Shown one piece after another: positions 6,759 to 14,321 of a stretch of 64,000 nt of DNA. Source of the stretch: Arsenicicoccus bolidensis DSM 15745 (GTDB taxonomy: Bacteria; Actinomycetota; Actinomycetes; Actinomycetales; Dermatophilaceae); NCBI RefSeq assembly GCF_000426385.1, contig NZ_AUFG01000001.1, positions 124,001-188,000 on the forward strand, written 5' to 3'. A program made the translations under genes and the position numbers. The notes under the pieces were generated by a model, which did not search any database, had not been told where the DNA came from, and saw only the letters and a program-made list of their open reading frames with translations. Positions within the stretch are counted from its first letter, which is position 1. Each line of letters starts with the position of its first letter.

Positions 6759-9700
6759 CTTCGTCCACCTGCACGTGGCGTCGGGCTGCTCCCTGCGCTA
6801 CGGCACCACCCCACCGGCCGACCTGGTCGATCTCGCCGTGGGGCACGGCCAGGCTGCGCTGGCGCTGACCGACCGCGACGGCCTCTACGGCGCGGTGAAG
6901 TTCGCCCAGTCCTGCCTGGCCCGGGGCATCGACCCGATCCTGGGGGCGGACCTCGCGCTGGGCGAGGTCGCCGGGCAGCGGGCCAGGCCGGCCGGACGCA
7001 CCCCCGTGCGCGGTGGTGCGGTCGTCGACCCACGGCTGCCCCGGGTCACCGTGCTCGCCCGGGGACGCTCCCGGGTCGAGCAGGGCCACGGCTGGGCGCG
7101 GCTGTGCCGGCTGGTGTCGGCGACCCACCTCGCGGGCGAGCGGGGAGAGCCGGTGACGAGCCGGGCGCTCGTGGCCGAGCACGCCGACGCCCTCACGGTG
7201 CTGGTCGGCCCCGACTCCGACGTGGGCCGGGCGGTCCTGCGCGGCCGGCCCGACCAGGCCCGGCACCTGCTGGAGCAGTGGCGGCACGCGCTGCCCGGGG
7301 ACGCCCTCGTCGTCGAGGTCGTCCTGCACGAGGGGCCGCCGGGATCCGTCGGCAGCCGCCGCCAGGCCGCCGCGCTGCTCGCGCTGGCCGACGACGTCGG
7401 GGTCCCCGCCGTGCTGACCGCCGCCGTGCGCCACGGCCGCGCCGAGGACGCGGTCACGGCCGACGTGCTCGACGCGGCCCGCCGGCTCGTCGCCCTCGAC
7501 ACCCGGCACCTCGACCGGGTGACCACGCTGGGTCACCTCGCCTCGACCCCGGACATGCTCGCCCTCGCCCGCCAGGCGTGCGGCGGGGATCGCGCCCGCG
7601 CCGACGAGCTCGTGCGCACCACGCTGCGGGTCGCCGACGACTGCCGGCTCGACCCGCGCGGCGACCTCGGGATCGGATCGGTCCAGCTGCCCGAGCCCGG
7701 CATCCTCGGCATACGGCCCGGGCAGTCCCCCCAGGCGGTCCTGGCCGAGCGCTGCCGAGGCGCGCTGCTGACCCGCTATCCCGACGCGAGCGACAGCGGG
7801 CGGCGGGCGATCGAGGCGAGGCTCGACGACGAGCTGGGGGTCGTCGCCGGCCTCGGCTACCCGACCTACTTCCTCACCGTCGCGACCGTGTGCGACCTGA
7901 TCCGCGACATGGACGGCCGGGTCGCGGCGCGCGGGTCCGGCGCCGGCAGCCTGGTCAACTACCTGCTCGGGATCAGCGGCGTCGACCCGATCCGCCACGA
8001 CCTGCTGATGGAGCGCTTCTGCTCGCCGCTGCGCGCCCAGCTGCCCGACATCGACATCGACGTGGAGTCCGACCGGCGCACCGCGATCTACGAGCGCATC
8101 CTGGACCGCTTCGGCGGCGACCGGGTGACCTGCGTGTCGATGATGGACACCTACCGCGTGCGCCACGCCGTCCGGGACGTCGGGGGAGCGCTCGGCATGC
8201 CGCCCAACGAGGTCGACGCGATCGCCAAGGCCTTTCCCCACATCCGGGCCCGGGACGCCCGGTCGGCCATCGCCGACCTGCCCGAGCTGCGGGCGAGCGG
8301 CCTGGACGCGCCGCGGCTGCAGACCTTCTTCGACCTCGTGGAGCGGGTCGACGGGCTGCCCCGCCACATCGCGCTGCACCCGTGCGGGGTGGTGCTGTCC
8401 AACTCGGGGCTGCTCGACCGCACGCCGGTCGAGGCCAGCTGGCTGGGCTTCCCGATGAGCCACTTCGACAAGGACGACGTCGAGGCGATGGGGCTGCTCA
8501 AGCTCGACGTCCTCGGCATCCGCATGCAGTCCTCCATGGCCCACGCGGTGGCCGAGGTCGAGCGGGTCGACGGCGTCCGGATCCAGCTCGACGACCAGCG
8601 TCAGGTGCCGCTGGACGACGAGGCGACCTTCCGCCTGATCCGCAGCACCCACACCCTCGGCTGCTTCCAGATCGAGTCGCCCGGGCAGCGCGAGCTCATC
8701 GGCAAGTTCGGGCCCGAGAGCTTCGACGACATCATCATCGACATCTCGCTGTTCCGCCCCGGCCCGGTCAAGTCCGACATGATCACCCCCTTCCTGCGAG
8801 CCAGGCAGGGCTGGTCCGAGCCCGACCACCTGCACGAGACCCTCGTGCCCGCGCTGCGCGAGACGGCCGGGGTGGTGGTCTTCCACGAGCAGGTGCTGCG
8901 GATCGTCGCCGAGACGGCCGGGGTGACCCTCGCCGAGGCGGACGAGGTCCGTCGCGCCATGGGATCACCTGAGGGTCAGGTCGAGGTCGAGGCGTGGTGG
9001 CGCCCGGCAGCCACGGCACGCGGCTACGCCCCGGAGGACGTCGACCGCATCTGGGCCGTCCTCAAGGCCTTCGCGTCGTTCGGCTTCTGCAAGGCGCACG
9101 CGGCGGCGTTCGCCCTGCCGACCTACCAGTCCGCGTGGCTCAAGACCCACCACCCGGCGGCCTTCCTCGCCGGCGTGCTCACCCACGACCCGGGGATGTA
9201 TCCCAAACGGCTCATCCTCGACGACGCCCGCAACCTCGGCATCGCGGTCCTCGGCCTGGACGTCAACGCCTCCGACGACACCTATCGCGTCGAGAAGGTC
9301 GCGCCGTGGGACGAGCCGCCGCCGCAGATCCTCGACCAGCAGTCCCGGTCCCGGCCCGCGCACCCCGACCTGCCCGACGGGCGGGCCTACGGCATCCGGC
9401 TCTCCCTCTCGGACGTCAAGGGCATCAGCGAGGCCGAGGTGCAGCGTCTGGTCGCCGGCCGGCCCTACGTCACCCTGGCCGACGTGTGGAACCGCGCCCA
9501 GCCCTCGCGCCCGGTCCTCGAGCGGCTGGTGATGGCCGGGGCGCTCGACTCCCTCTACGGCCTGTCGGGCCATCGCGCGGTCGCCGGGCTCGGACGTCGC
9601 GGCAAGGTCACCCGCCGCGACCTGCTCCTGCACGTGGCCGAGCTCGAGCGCTACAGCCGCGCCACCGCGCGCAGGGCGCCACGTGGCCGCCGGGGGAGCG

Positions 9701-10596
9701 CACCCGCCGCCATCGACCGACCCGCCGCGTCGTCGGCCGGTGGCCGGCAGGCCTCCGACCGGCAGGACCTCGACCGGCAGCGCGCGGACCTGAGGCCCGC
9801 CGCGCCGGACGTGCGCGCCGCCGCCGCGCGTCAGTCCCGGCAGCACGCCCCCGTGGCGCCCGCCGGGGAGCAGCCCGTCCAGCTGGCCCTCGACCTCGGG
9901 GACGAGCCCACGCTCACCGCGGGCAGCGGGCTGCCCGAGATGACCCAGACCGAGCGGGTGCGCGCCGAGCTCGACGTGCTGGGCCTCGACGCGACCGCGC
10001 ACGTCCTCGAGCCCTACGCCCCGATGCTGCAGGCCCTCGGCGTGGTGCGGTCGGCGGACCTCCTGGGCTGCCGCAGCCGCGCCGTCGTGCACGTCGCCGG
10101 GGTCAAGGTCGCCACCCAGACCCCGCCGGTCCGCTCGGGACGGCGCGTCGTCTTCCTCACCCTCGACGACACGACCGGACCGGTCGACGCGACCTTCTTC
10201 GAGGACGTCCAGGGTCCCTACGCCTCCACCGTCTTCCACTCCTGGATGCTGCTCGTCCGCGGCGAGGTGCGCCGCACGGGCCCCCGGGGGATCTCCCTGC
10301 GCGCGACCGGCGCGTGGGAGCTCGGGGCGCTGTGGGACGCGTGGCTGCGCGACGGGCCGCGCGGCGTGCACGACCTGCTGGCCCAGGTCGACGCCGAGGC
10401 CCGCGAGCTGGCGGCCGAGGTCGAGCGGGCGACCGGCACCGAGGGGCAGCGCACGCGTCGGGTCCTGCGCCACGCCTCGGGGTTCGAGCAGTCGCCCTAT
10501 GCCGACATCAAGCCCGCGGGGGGCGACCAGGGCGAGGCTCATCGCACGCCGCCGCGCAAGCTGTGGCACTCCAGCCCGGGCAGCTCGGGGCACTAG
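6748..10596 (+). CDS. dnaE2: error-prone DNA polymerase III alpha-like subunit (DnaE2 type)
   Basis: 1,282-residue C-family polymerase. Order: N-terminal PHP domain (about 1-300), polymerase palm/thumb/fingers (about 350-900), helix-hairpin region, low-complexity linker (about 970-1045) and C-terminal OB-fold (about 1090-1190). Catalytic aspartates are conserved in PDIDIDVESDRR and LLKLDVLGIRMQS; GCFQIESPGQRELIGKF is the usual fingers motif. The PHP site is degenerate (LHVASGCS for LHVH-type, LTDRDG for LTDHxx). QLALDL at 1045-1050 resembles a clamp-binding peptide. GTG 6748 overlaps the HEPN-like gene. Role: mutagenic translesion synthesis under LexA control; the linker makes it longer than most DnaE2. 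Confidence 0.9.
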   Translation: MADDFVHLHVASGCSLRYGTTPPADLVDLAVGHGQAALALTDRDGLYGAVKFAQSCLARGIDPILGADLALGEVAGQRARPAGRTPVRGGAVVDPRLPRVTVLARGRSRVEQGHGWARLCRLVSATHLAGERGEPVTSRALVAEHADALTVLVGPDSDVGRAVLRGRPDQARHLLEQWRHALPGDALVVEVVLHEGPPGSVGSRRQAAALLALADDVGVPAVLTAAVRHGRAEDAVTADVLDAARRLVALDTRHLDRVTTLGHLASTPDMLALARQACGGDRARADELVRTTLRVADDCRLDPRGDLGIGSVQLPEPGILGIRPGQSPQAVLAERCRGALLTRYPDASDSGRRAIEARLDDELGVVAGLGYPTYFLTVATVCDLIRDMDGRVAARGSGAGSLVNYLLGISGVDPIRHDLLMERFCSPLRAQLPDIDIDVESDRRTAIYERILDRFGGDRVTCVSMMDTYRVRHAVRDVGGALGMPPNEVDAIAKAFPHIRARDARSAIADLPELRASGLDAPRLQTFFDLVERVDGLPRHIALHPCGVVLSNSGLLDRTPVEASWLGFPMSHFDKDDVEAMGLLKLDVLGIRMQSSMAHAVAEVERVDGVRIQLDDQRQVPLDDEATFRLIRSTHTLGCFQIESPGQRELIGKFGPESFDDIIIDISLFRPGPVKSDMITPFLRARQGWSEPDHLHETLVPALRETAGVVVFHEQVLRIVAETAGVTLAEADEVRRAMGSPEGQVEVEAWWRPAATARGYAPEDVDRIWAVLKAFASFGFCKAHAAAFALPTYQSAWLKTHHPAAFLAGVLTHDPGMYPKRLILDDARNLGIAVLGLDVNASDDTYRVEKVAPWDEPPPQILDQQSRSRPAHPDLPDGRAYGIRLSLSDVKGISEAEVQRLVAGRPYVTLADVWNRAQPSRPVLERLVMAGALDSLYGLSGHRAVAGLGRRGKVTRRDLLLHVAELERYSRATARRAPRGRRGSAPAAIDRPAASSAGGRQASDRQDLDRQRADLRPAAPDVRAAAARQSRQHAPVAPAGEQPVQLALDLGDEPTLTAGSGLPEMTQTERVRAELDVLGLDATAHVLEPYAPMLQALGVVRSADLLGCRSRAVVHVAGVKVATQTPPVRSGRRVVFLTLDDTTGPVDATFFEDVQGPYASTVFHSWMLLVRGEVRRTGPRGISLRATGAWELGALWDAWLRDGPRGVHDLLAQVDAEARELAAEVERATGTEGQRTRRVLRHASGFEQSPYADIKPAGGDQGEAHRTPPRKLWHSSPGSSGH

Positions 10597-10647
10597 GGTG
10601 GACGAGACGGCGCGTCCGCGCGCACCCCGCCCCGAAGGAGCCCAGCG

Positions 10648-11439
10648 ATGCCCGACCACGCGGACCGACCCGCGGCCCGCCGCTCCCGCGGCGCCGGTGT
10701 CGAGACCAACCTGCGCACCGCCGCCGTGTGGGAGGCCGTCCAGTCCGTCGCCGACGACCTGTCCGCCCAGCTCGACCGGCCGCTGCGGGTCCTCGACCTC
10801 GGTGGCGGCACCGGCGGGGTCGCCGTCGCGCTCGGCGGGTTCGGTCACGAGGTCACCGTCGTCGACCCCAGCCCGGACGCTCTCGCCGCACTCGGCCGGC
10901 GCGCCCGCGAGGCCGGCGTCGACGACCGCGTCCGTGGGGTCCAGGGCGACGCCGGCACGCTCCGCGAGGTGCACGATGTCGGCACCGCGGACCTGGTCTG
11001 CTGCCACGGCGTCCTGGAGTTCGTCGACGACCCGAGCGACTCCCTCGCGCAGATCAGCGCCGCCCTCGCGCCCCACGGCGTGCTCAGCCTGGTCGTCGCC
11101 CAGCGGCTCGCCGTGGTGCTCGCCCGGGCGATCGCCGGGCAGTTCGGTCAGGCCCAGCACGCCCTCACCACGCCCGAGGGCACGTGGGGAGCGCCCGACC
11201 CGCTGCCCCGCCGGTTCGACCTGTCCTCGGTCTCGGGGCTCGTCGAGGCCGCCGGCCTGGAGATCACCGACACCCACGGCGTCCGCATCTTCAGCGACCT
11301 CGTCCCCTCCGCCCTGGTGGACTCCGAGGCCGACCGCATGGCGCTGCTGGACCTCGAGCGCGCGGCCGCGAGCCACCCGGACTTCGCGATCCTCGCCCAG
11401 CTCGGCGCGGCCCTGCACGTCATCGCCGCGCGGCACTGA
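10648..11439 (+). CDS. class I SAM-dependent methyltransferase in the SOS cluster
   Basis: 263-residue Rossmann-fold methyltransferase. Motif I is VLDLGGGTGGVAVAL (about 49-63), the acidic residue ending beta-2 is in VTVVDPSPDAL, and motif IV lies near ADLVCCHGVLEFVDD. The overall shape resembles the SmtA/CmoM-like group, so a nucleic acid or small-molecule substrate cannot be told apart. GAAGGAG lies about 8 nt before the ATG. Located 51 nt after dnaE2 and 12 nt before the Pol IV gene, it is probably co-transcribed and damage-inducible. Confidence 0.82.
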   Translation: MPDHADRPAARRSRGAGVETNLRTAAVWEAVQSVADDLSAQLDRPLRVLDLGGGTGGVAVALGGFGHEVTVVDPSPDALAALGRRAREAGVDDRVRGVQGDAGTLREVHDVGTADLVCCHGVLEFVDDPSDSLAQISAALAPHGVLSLVVAQRLAVVLARAIAGQFGQAQHALTTPEGTWGAPDPLPRRFDLSSVSGLVEAAGLEITDTHGVRIFSDLVPSALVDSEADRMALLDLERAAASHPDFAILAQLGAALHVIAARH

Positions 11440-11451
11440 GACGGGCACGCC

Positions 11452-12711
11452 GTGAGCCGGCGGCAGTTCCGCCTCGAGGACCAGGAGGCGCAGGCCGGGG
11501 CCCTCGACGACACCGGGTGCCACGTCCTGCACGTCGACATGGACGCGTTCTACGCCTCCGTCACCCTGCTCGAGCATCCCGACCTCGTCGGCACGCCCGT
11601 CATCATCGGTGGCGGCACGCGAGGGGTGGTGCTCTCGGCGACCTACGAGGCGCGACGCTACGGCGTCGCCTCGGCGATGCCGATGGCCCGCGCCCGTCGG
11701 CTGTGCCCCCGGGCGACCGTCCTGCGGCCCGACCACCAGCGCTACGCCGAGGTCTCGCGCGGCGTCATGGCCGTCTTCCGCTCGGTCACCCCCGTCGTCG
11801 AGCCGCTGTCCGTCGACGAGGCCTTCCTCGACGTGTCGGGGTCGGTGCACACCCACGGTCGTCCGACGCAGATCGCCCACCACATCCGTGACGCCGTGAC
11901 CGACGAGCAGGGCATCACCTGCTCGGTCGGCGTCGCCCCCACGAAGTTCGTCGCCAAGCTCGCGTCGGGCCTCGCCAAGCCCGACGGCCTGCGCGTCGTG
12001 CCGGTCGACCAGGTCGTGGCGACGCTGCACCAGCTGCCGGTCGCCGCGCTGTGGGGGGTGGGCGACCGCACCGAGGAGACCCTGCTGCGGCTGGGGCTGC
12101 GCTCGGTGGCCGACATCGCGCACACCCCGGTGGCGACGCTGCAGCGGGCCCTCGGCCCGGCGATGGGCGCCTCGCTGCACGAGCTGGCGTGGGGGCGTGA
12201 CCCCCGCAGCGTGACCCCGGTGCACGTCGACAAGAGCGTCGGCGCCGACGAGACCTTCGGCCACGACATCGACGACCCGGTCGAGATCCACCGGCACCTG
12301 CTCAAGCTCGCCGACCGCTCCACCGCCCGGCTGCGGTCCCAGGGGATGATGGCGCGCACCGTCTCGATCAAGGTCCGGTTCGCGGACTTCACCACGATCA
12401 CCCGCTCCAAGACCCTGCGCGAGCACACCGACGTCGGGCAGGACGTCTATCGCACCGCCCGCGACCTGTTCGACGCGCTGGGGCTGCAGCGCGCCCGCAT
12501 CCGCCTCGTCGGGGTCCGGCTCGAGGGGCTCCAGGACGCCGGCCTGGTGCCGCGCCAGGGCCTGCTGGACGAGCGAGAGCACGGGTGGCGGGACGCCGAG
12601 CGTGCGGTCGACCGGGCGAGCGCGAGGTTCGGGGCCGGTGCGGTGCGTCCGGCGAGTCTGGTCCGACCTGGGGACGGATCTACCACAACCCCTCGCCGGG
12701 ATCTATCCTGA
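11452..12711 (+). CDS. dinB: DNA polymerase IV (Y-family)
   Basis: 419-residue translesion polymerase. The three catalytic carboxylates are present: HVDMDAFYASV near the N terminus and SVDEAFLD in the palm. Fingers residues ATYEARRYGV, two helix-hairpin-helix segments (LPVAALWGVGDRTEETL) and the little-finger domain (RTVSIKVRFADFTTITRS) follow in normal order. Unlike ImuB proteins, the active site is intact. GTG start has no clear Shine-Dalgarno and follows the methyltransferase by 12 nt, implying coupling. Last gene of the SOS cluster. Confidence 0.94.
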   Translation: MSRRQFRLEDQEAQAGALDDTGCHVLHVDMDAFYASVTLLEHPDLVGTPVIIGGGTRGVVLSATYEARRYGVASAMPMARARRLCPRATVLRPDHQRYAEVSRGVMAVFRSVTPVVEPLSVDEAFLDVSGSVHTHGRPTQIAHHIRDAVTDEQGITCSVGVAPTKFVAKLASGLAKPDGLRVVPVDQVVATLHQLPVAALWGVGDRTEETLLRLGLRSVADIAHTPVATLQRALGPAMGASLHELAWGRDPRSVTPVHVDKSVGADETFGHDIDDPVEIHRHLLKLADRSTARLRSQGMMARTVSIKVRFADFTTITRSKTLREHTDVGQDVYRTARDLFDALGLQRARIRLVGVRLEGLQDAGLVPRQGLLDEREHGWRDAERAVDRASARFGAGAVRPASLVRPGDGSTTTPRRDLS

Positions 12712-12818
12712 GATCATCTTCGTTGAGTCCTACGGAGACCGCTCTGACGGCGCACCCGCGCCGCGCGACCCGGCCTCGAGGACCTCACGACCGCACGACC
12801 CCGAGGGAGGGGAGCGAG

Positions 12819-13307
12819 ATGCCGCTCTCAGAGCGTGAGCAGGCGCTGCTCGAGCAGATGGAGCAGGCGCTGTATGCCGAGGACCCGCGCTTCGCGGCCC
12901 AGCTCGCGAGCGCCAGTTCGACGCCAGGGCGCCGTCGGCGCTACATCCTCGGCGCGATCGGCGTCCTCGCCGGTCTCGGGGTCGTCCTCCTCGGCGTGAC
13001 GCAGCAGCAGGTATGGATCGGCGTGATCGGGTTCCTGATCATGGTGGCGGCCGGCTTCTACGCCCTGGCCTCACCGAGGCGCAAGCTCGGAGCGGTGGGC
13101 GAGGACGGCACGGTGCAGCAGCGCACCAGCAGGCGCTTCGGTCGCCCGGGCGTCGGTCGAGCCGGTGGCGCCACCAAGATGAGGCGTGCCGACCGGGCAC
13201 CGGGTGCCGCCGGGCGCCTGCCCCGAGACCGGACCCCCCGGTCGGGGACCTTCATGCAGCGGCTGGAGCAGCGGTGGGACGAGCGTCGTCAGCGCGGCGA
13301 GTTCTAG
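12819..13307 (+). CDS. DUF3040 family small membrane protein
   Basis: 162-residue protein with the family N terminus MPLSEREQALLEQMEQALYAEDPRFA, two adjacent transmembrane helices at about 42-60 and 65-83, then a basic, Arg/Gly-rich cytoplasmic tail of about 75 residues. Function unknown; in many actinobacteria it lies near the mraZ division cluster, which is absent here. A strong GGGAGGGGAG Shine-Dalgarno fixes ATG 12819. Probably has its own promoter in the 107 bp after dinB. Confidence 0.85.
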   Translation: MPLSEREQALLEQMEQALYAEDPRFAAQLASASSTPGRRRRYILGAIGVLAGLGVVLLGVTQQQVWIGVIGFLIMVAAGFYALASPRRKLGAVGEDGTVQQRTSRRFGRPGVGRAGGATKMRRADRAPGAAGRLPRDRTPRSGTFMQRLEQRWDERRQRGEF

Positions 13308-13336
13308 ACCGCGGGGAGCTCTGAACGAGGCCTCTG

Positions 13337-13810
13337 CTAGGCCCAGATGAGCGCTGCGGCCCAGGACGCGCTGATCAGCAGGCCGGCCGTCAGCTCGATC
13401 AGCATCGACAGGCCCACCGCCTTGAGCGCGTGCACGGTCGACGGCCAGGCCGCGCCCGTCGAGCCGAGGCGCTGCAGCTCGGACAGGAAGACGCCGAGCA
13501 CGAAGCCGGCGACGGCCCCCACGACCGGGATGACGAAGAAGCCCACGACCGCCACGAGGACGCCCGCGGCCAGCGACCGGGTCGGGACCCCGCCGGTGCG
13601 CAACCGGCGCCCGGGCAGGACGTACTGCAGGGCCAGGCCCACGGCATACAGCACCGTCACCAGCACGGCGAGCCACCACGTCTGGGTCACGACGGCCCAC
13701 ACCAGGACGGCGCCCCACACGAGCAGCAGGCCGGGCAGCACGGGGATCACGATCCCCAGCAGCCCGATCACGACGCAGACGGCGAGCAGGACGGTCAGGG
13801 TGGTGGTCAC
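13337..13810 (-). CDS. DUF456 family membrane protein
   Basis: 157-residue polytopic membrane protein with the DUF456 pattern: LLGIVIPVLPGLLLVWGAV in the first hairpin, a loop containing LPGRRLRTGG, then VGFFVIPVVGAVAGFVLGVFLSE and a final amphipathic helix pair. About four membrane segments. Function unknown. GTG 13810 is preceded by a TAGGCT -10 hexamer at 6 nt, suggesting a leaderless mRNA. Confidence 0.87.
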   Translation of the reverse strand: MTTTLTVLLAVCVVIGLLGIVIPVLPGLLLVWGAVLVWAVVTQTWWLAVLVTVLYAVGLALQYVLPGRRLRTGGVPTRSLAAGVLVAVVGFFVIPVVGAVAGFVLGVFLSELQRLGSTGAAWPSTVHALKAVGLSMLIELTAGLLISASWAAALIWA

Positions 13811-13816
13811 GTGCCC

Positions 13817-13822
13817 AGCCTA
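13817..13822 (-). promoter_or_regulatory. -10 hexamer (TAGGCT) of the DUF456 gene
   Basis: Minus-strand TAGGCT ends 6 nt before the GTG; no Shine-Dalgarno between. The terminator dyad at 13832-13870 lies immediately upstream. Confidence 0.45.
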
Positions 13823-13831
13823 GGGGCAGCG

Positions 13832-13870
13832 CGACGAGACCCCCGCCGTCGTCGGTCGGGGGTCTCGTCG
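13832..13870. terminator. intrinsic terminator-like hairpin
   Basis: Perfect 14-bp inverted repeat (13832-13845 with 13857-13870, arms CGACGAGACCCCCG and its complement) with an 11-nt loop. It lies downstream of the minus-strand DUF7455 gene and just upstream of the DUF456 promoter, so it should insulate the two. No U-tract, as is common in actinobacteria. Confidence 0.7.
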
Positions 13871-13901
13871 TGCCGTCCTCGCGGACGGTGGTGCGGCGCC
13901 G

Positions 13902-14111
13902 TCAGCTGGTCGACGACGCGTGGAGCCGGTCGGTCTGGTCGTCGATGTCGGTAGCCAGGGGACGCAGGCGATCCAGGTGCTCGCGACCATGGTGGGCGCA
14001 GAAGAGCAGCTCACCTCCGGACGCGAGACGGGCTCGGATGTAGGCCTGCGCGCCACAACGGTCGCAGCGGTCGGCTGCGGTGAGTTCGGTCGGTGCCAGT
14101 GCGGTGGTCAC
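13902..14111 (-). CDS. DUF7455 small cysteine-containing protein
   Basis: 69-residue protein with a Zn-ribbon-like pattern: CDRCGAQAYIRARL then GGELLFCAHHGREH, giving CxxC plus C/H ligands. The family is widespread in actinobacteria and often divergent from parE, as here. GTG 14111 is chosen because AGAGAGG lies about 7 nt upstream and homology begins at TTALAPTELTAADRC; the longer frame to 14219 is rejected. Function unknown; possible small RNA- or ribosome-binding zinc protein. Confidence 0.82.
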   Translation of the reverse strand: MTTALAPTELTAADRCDRCGAQAYIRARLASGGELLFCAHHGREHLDRLRPLATDIDDQTDRLHASSTS

Positions 14112-14308
14112 GATGGGCCTCTCTTTCACGTCAGTGGGGGTCGCTCCCGGACGGCTGTGGGTGCGGCCTCTACGGCGGTGACAACAGTCAAGCACGTGCA
14201 TTCGTTCCCACCCGCGCATTTCTCGCTGGGCGGAGCGCCAGCCGTGGCCCGACCTCCCCGGACGAGCGGTGCATGGCGAGTCTGCACGGGGGTGTCATAC
14301 CCGGCGGG

Positions 14309-14314
14309 TACCCT
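14309..14314 (+). promoter_or_regulatory. -10 hexamer (TACCCT) of parE
   Basis: TACCCT ends 7 nt before GTG 14322, consistent with a leaderless parE mRNA and supporting that start. Confidence 0.4.
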
Positions 14315-14321
14315 GCCGAGC

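Noticed and set aside
8965-12582. Long minus-strand open frame over dnaE2, the methyltransferase and dinB
   Set aside because: Composition shadow; low-complexity Gly/Arg/Asp-rich translation without domains.
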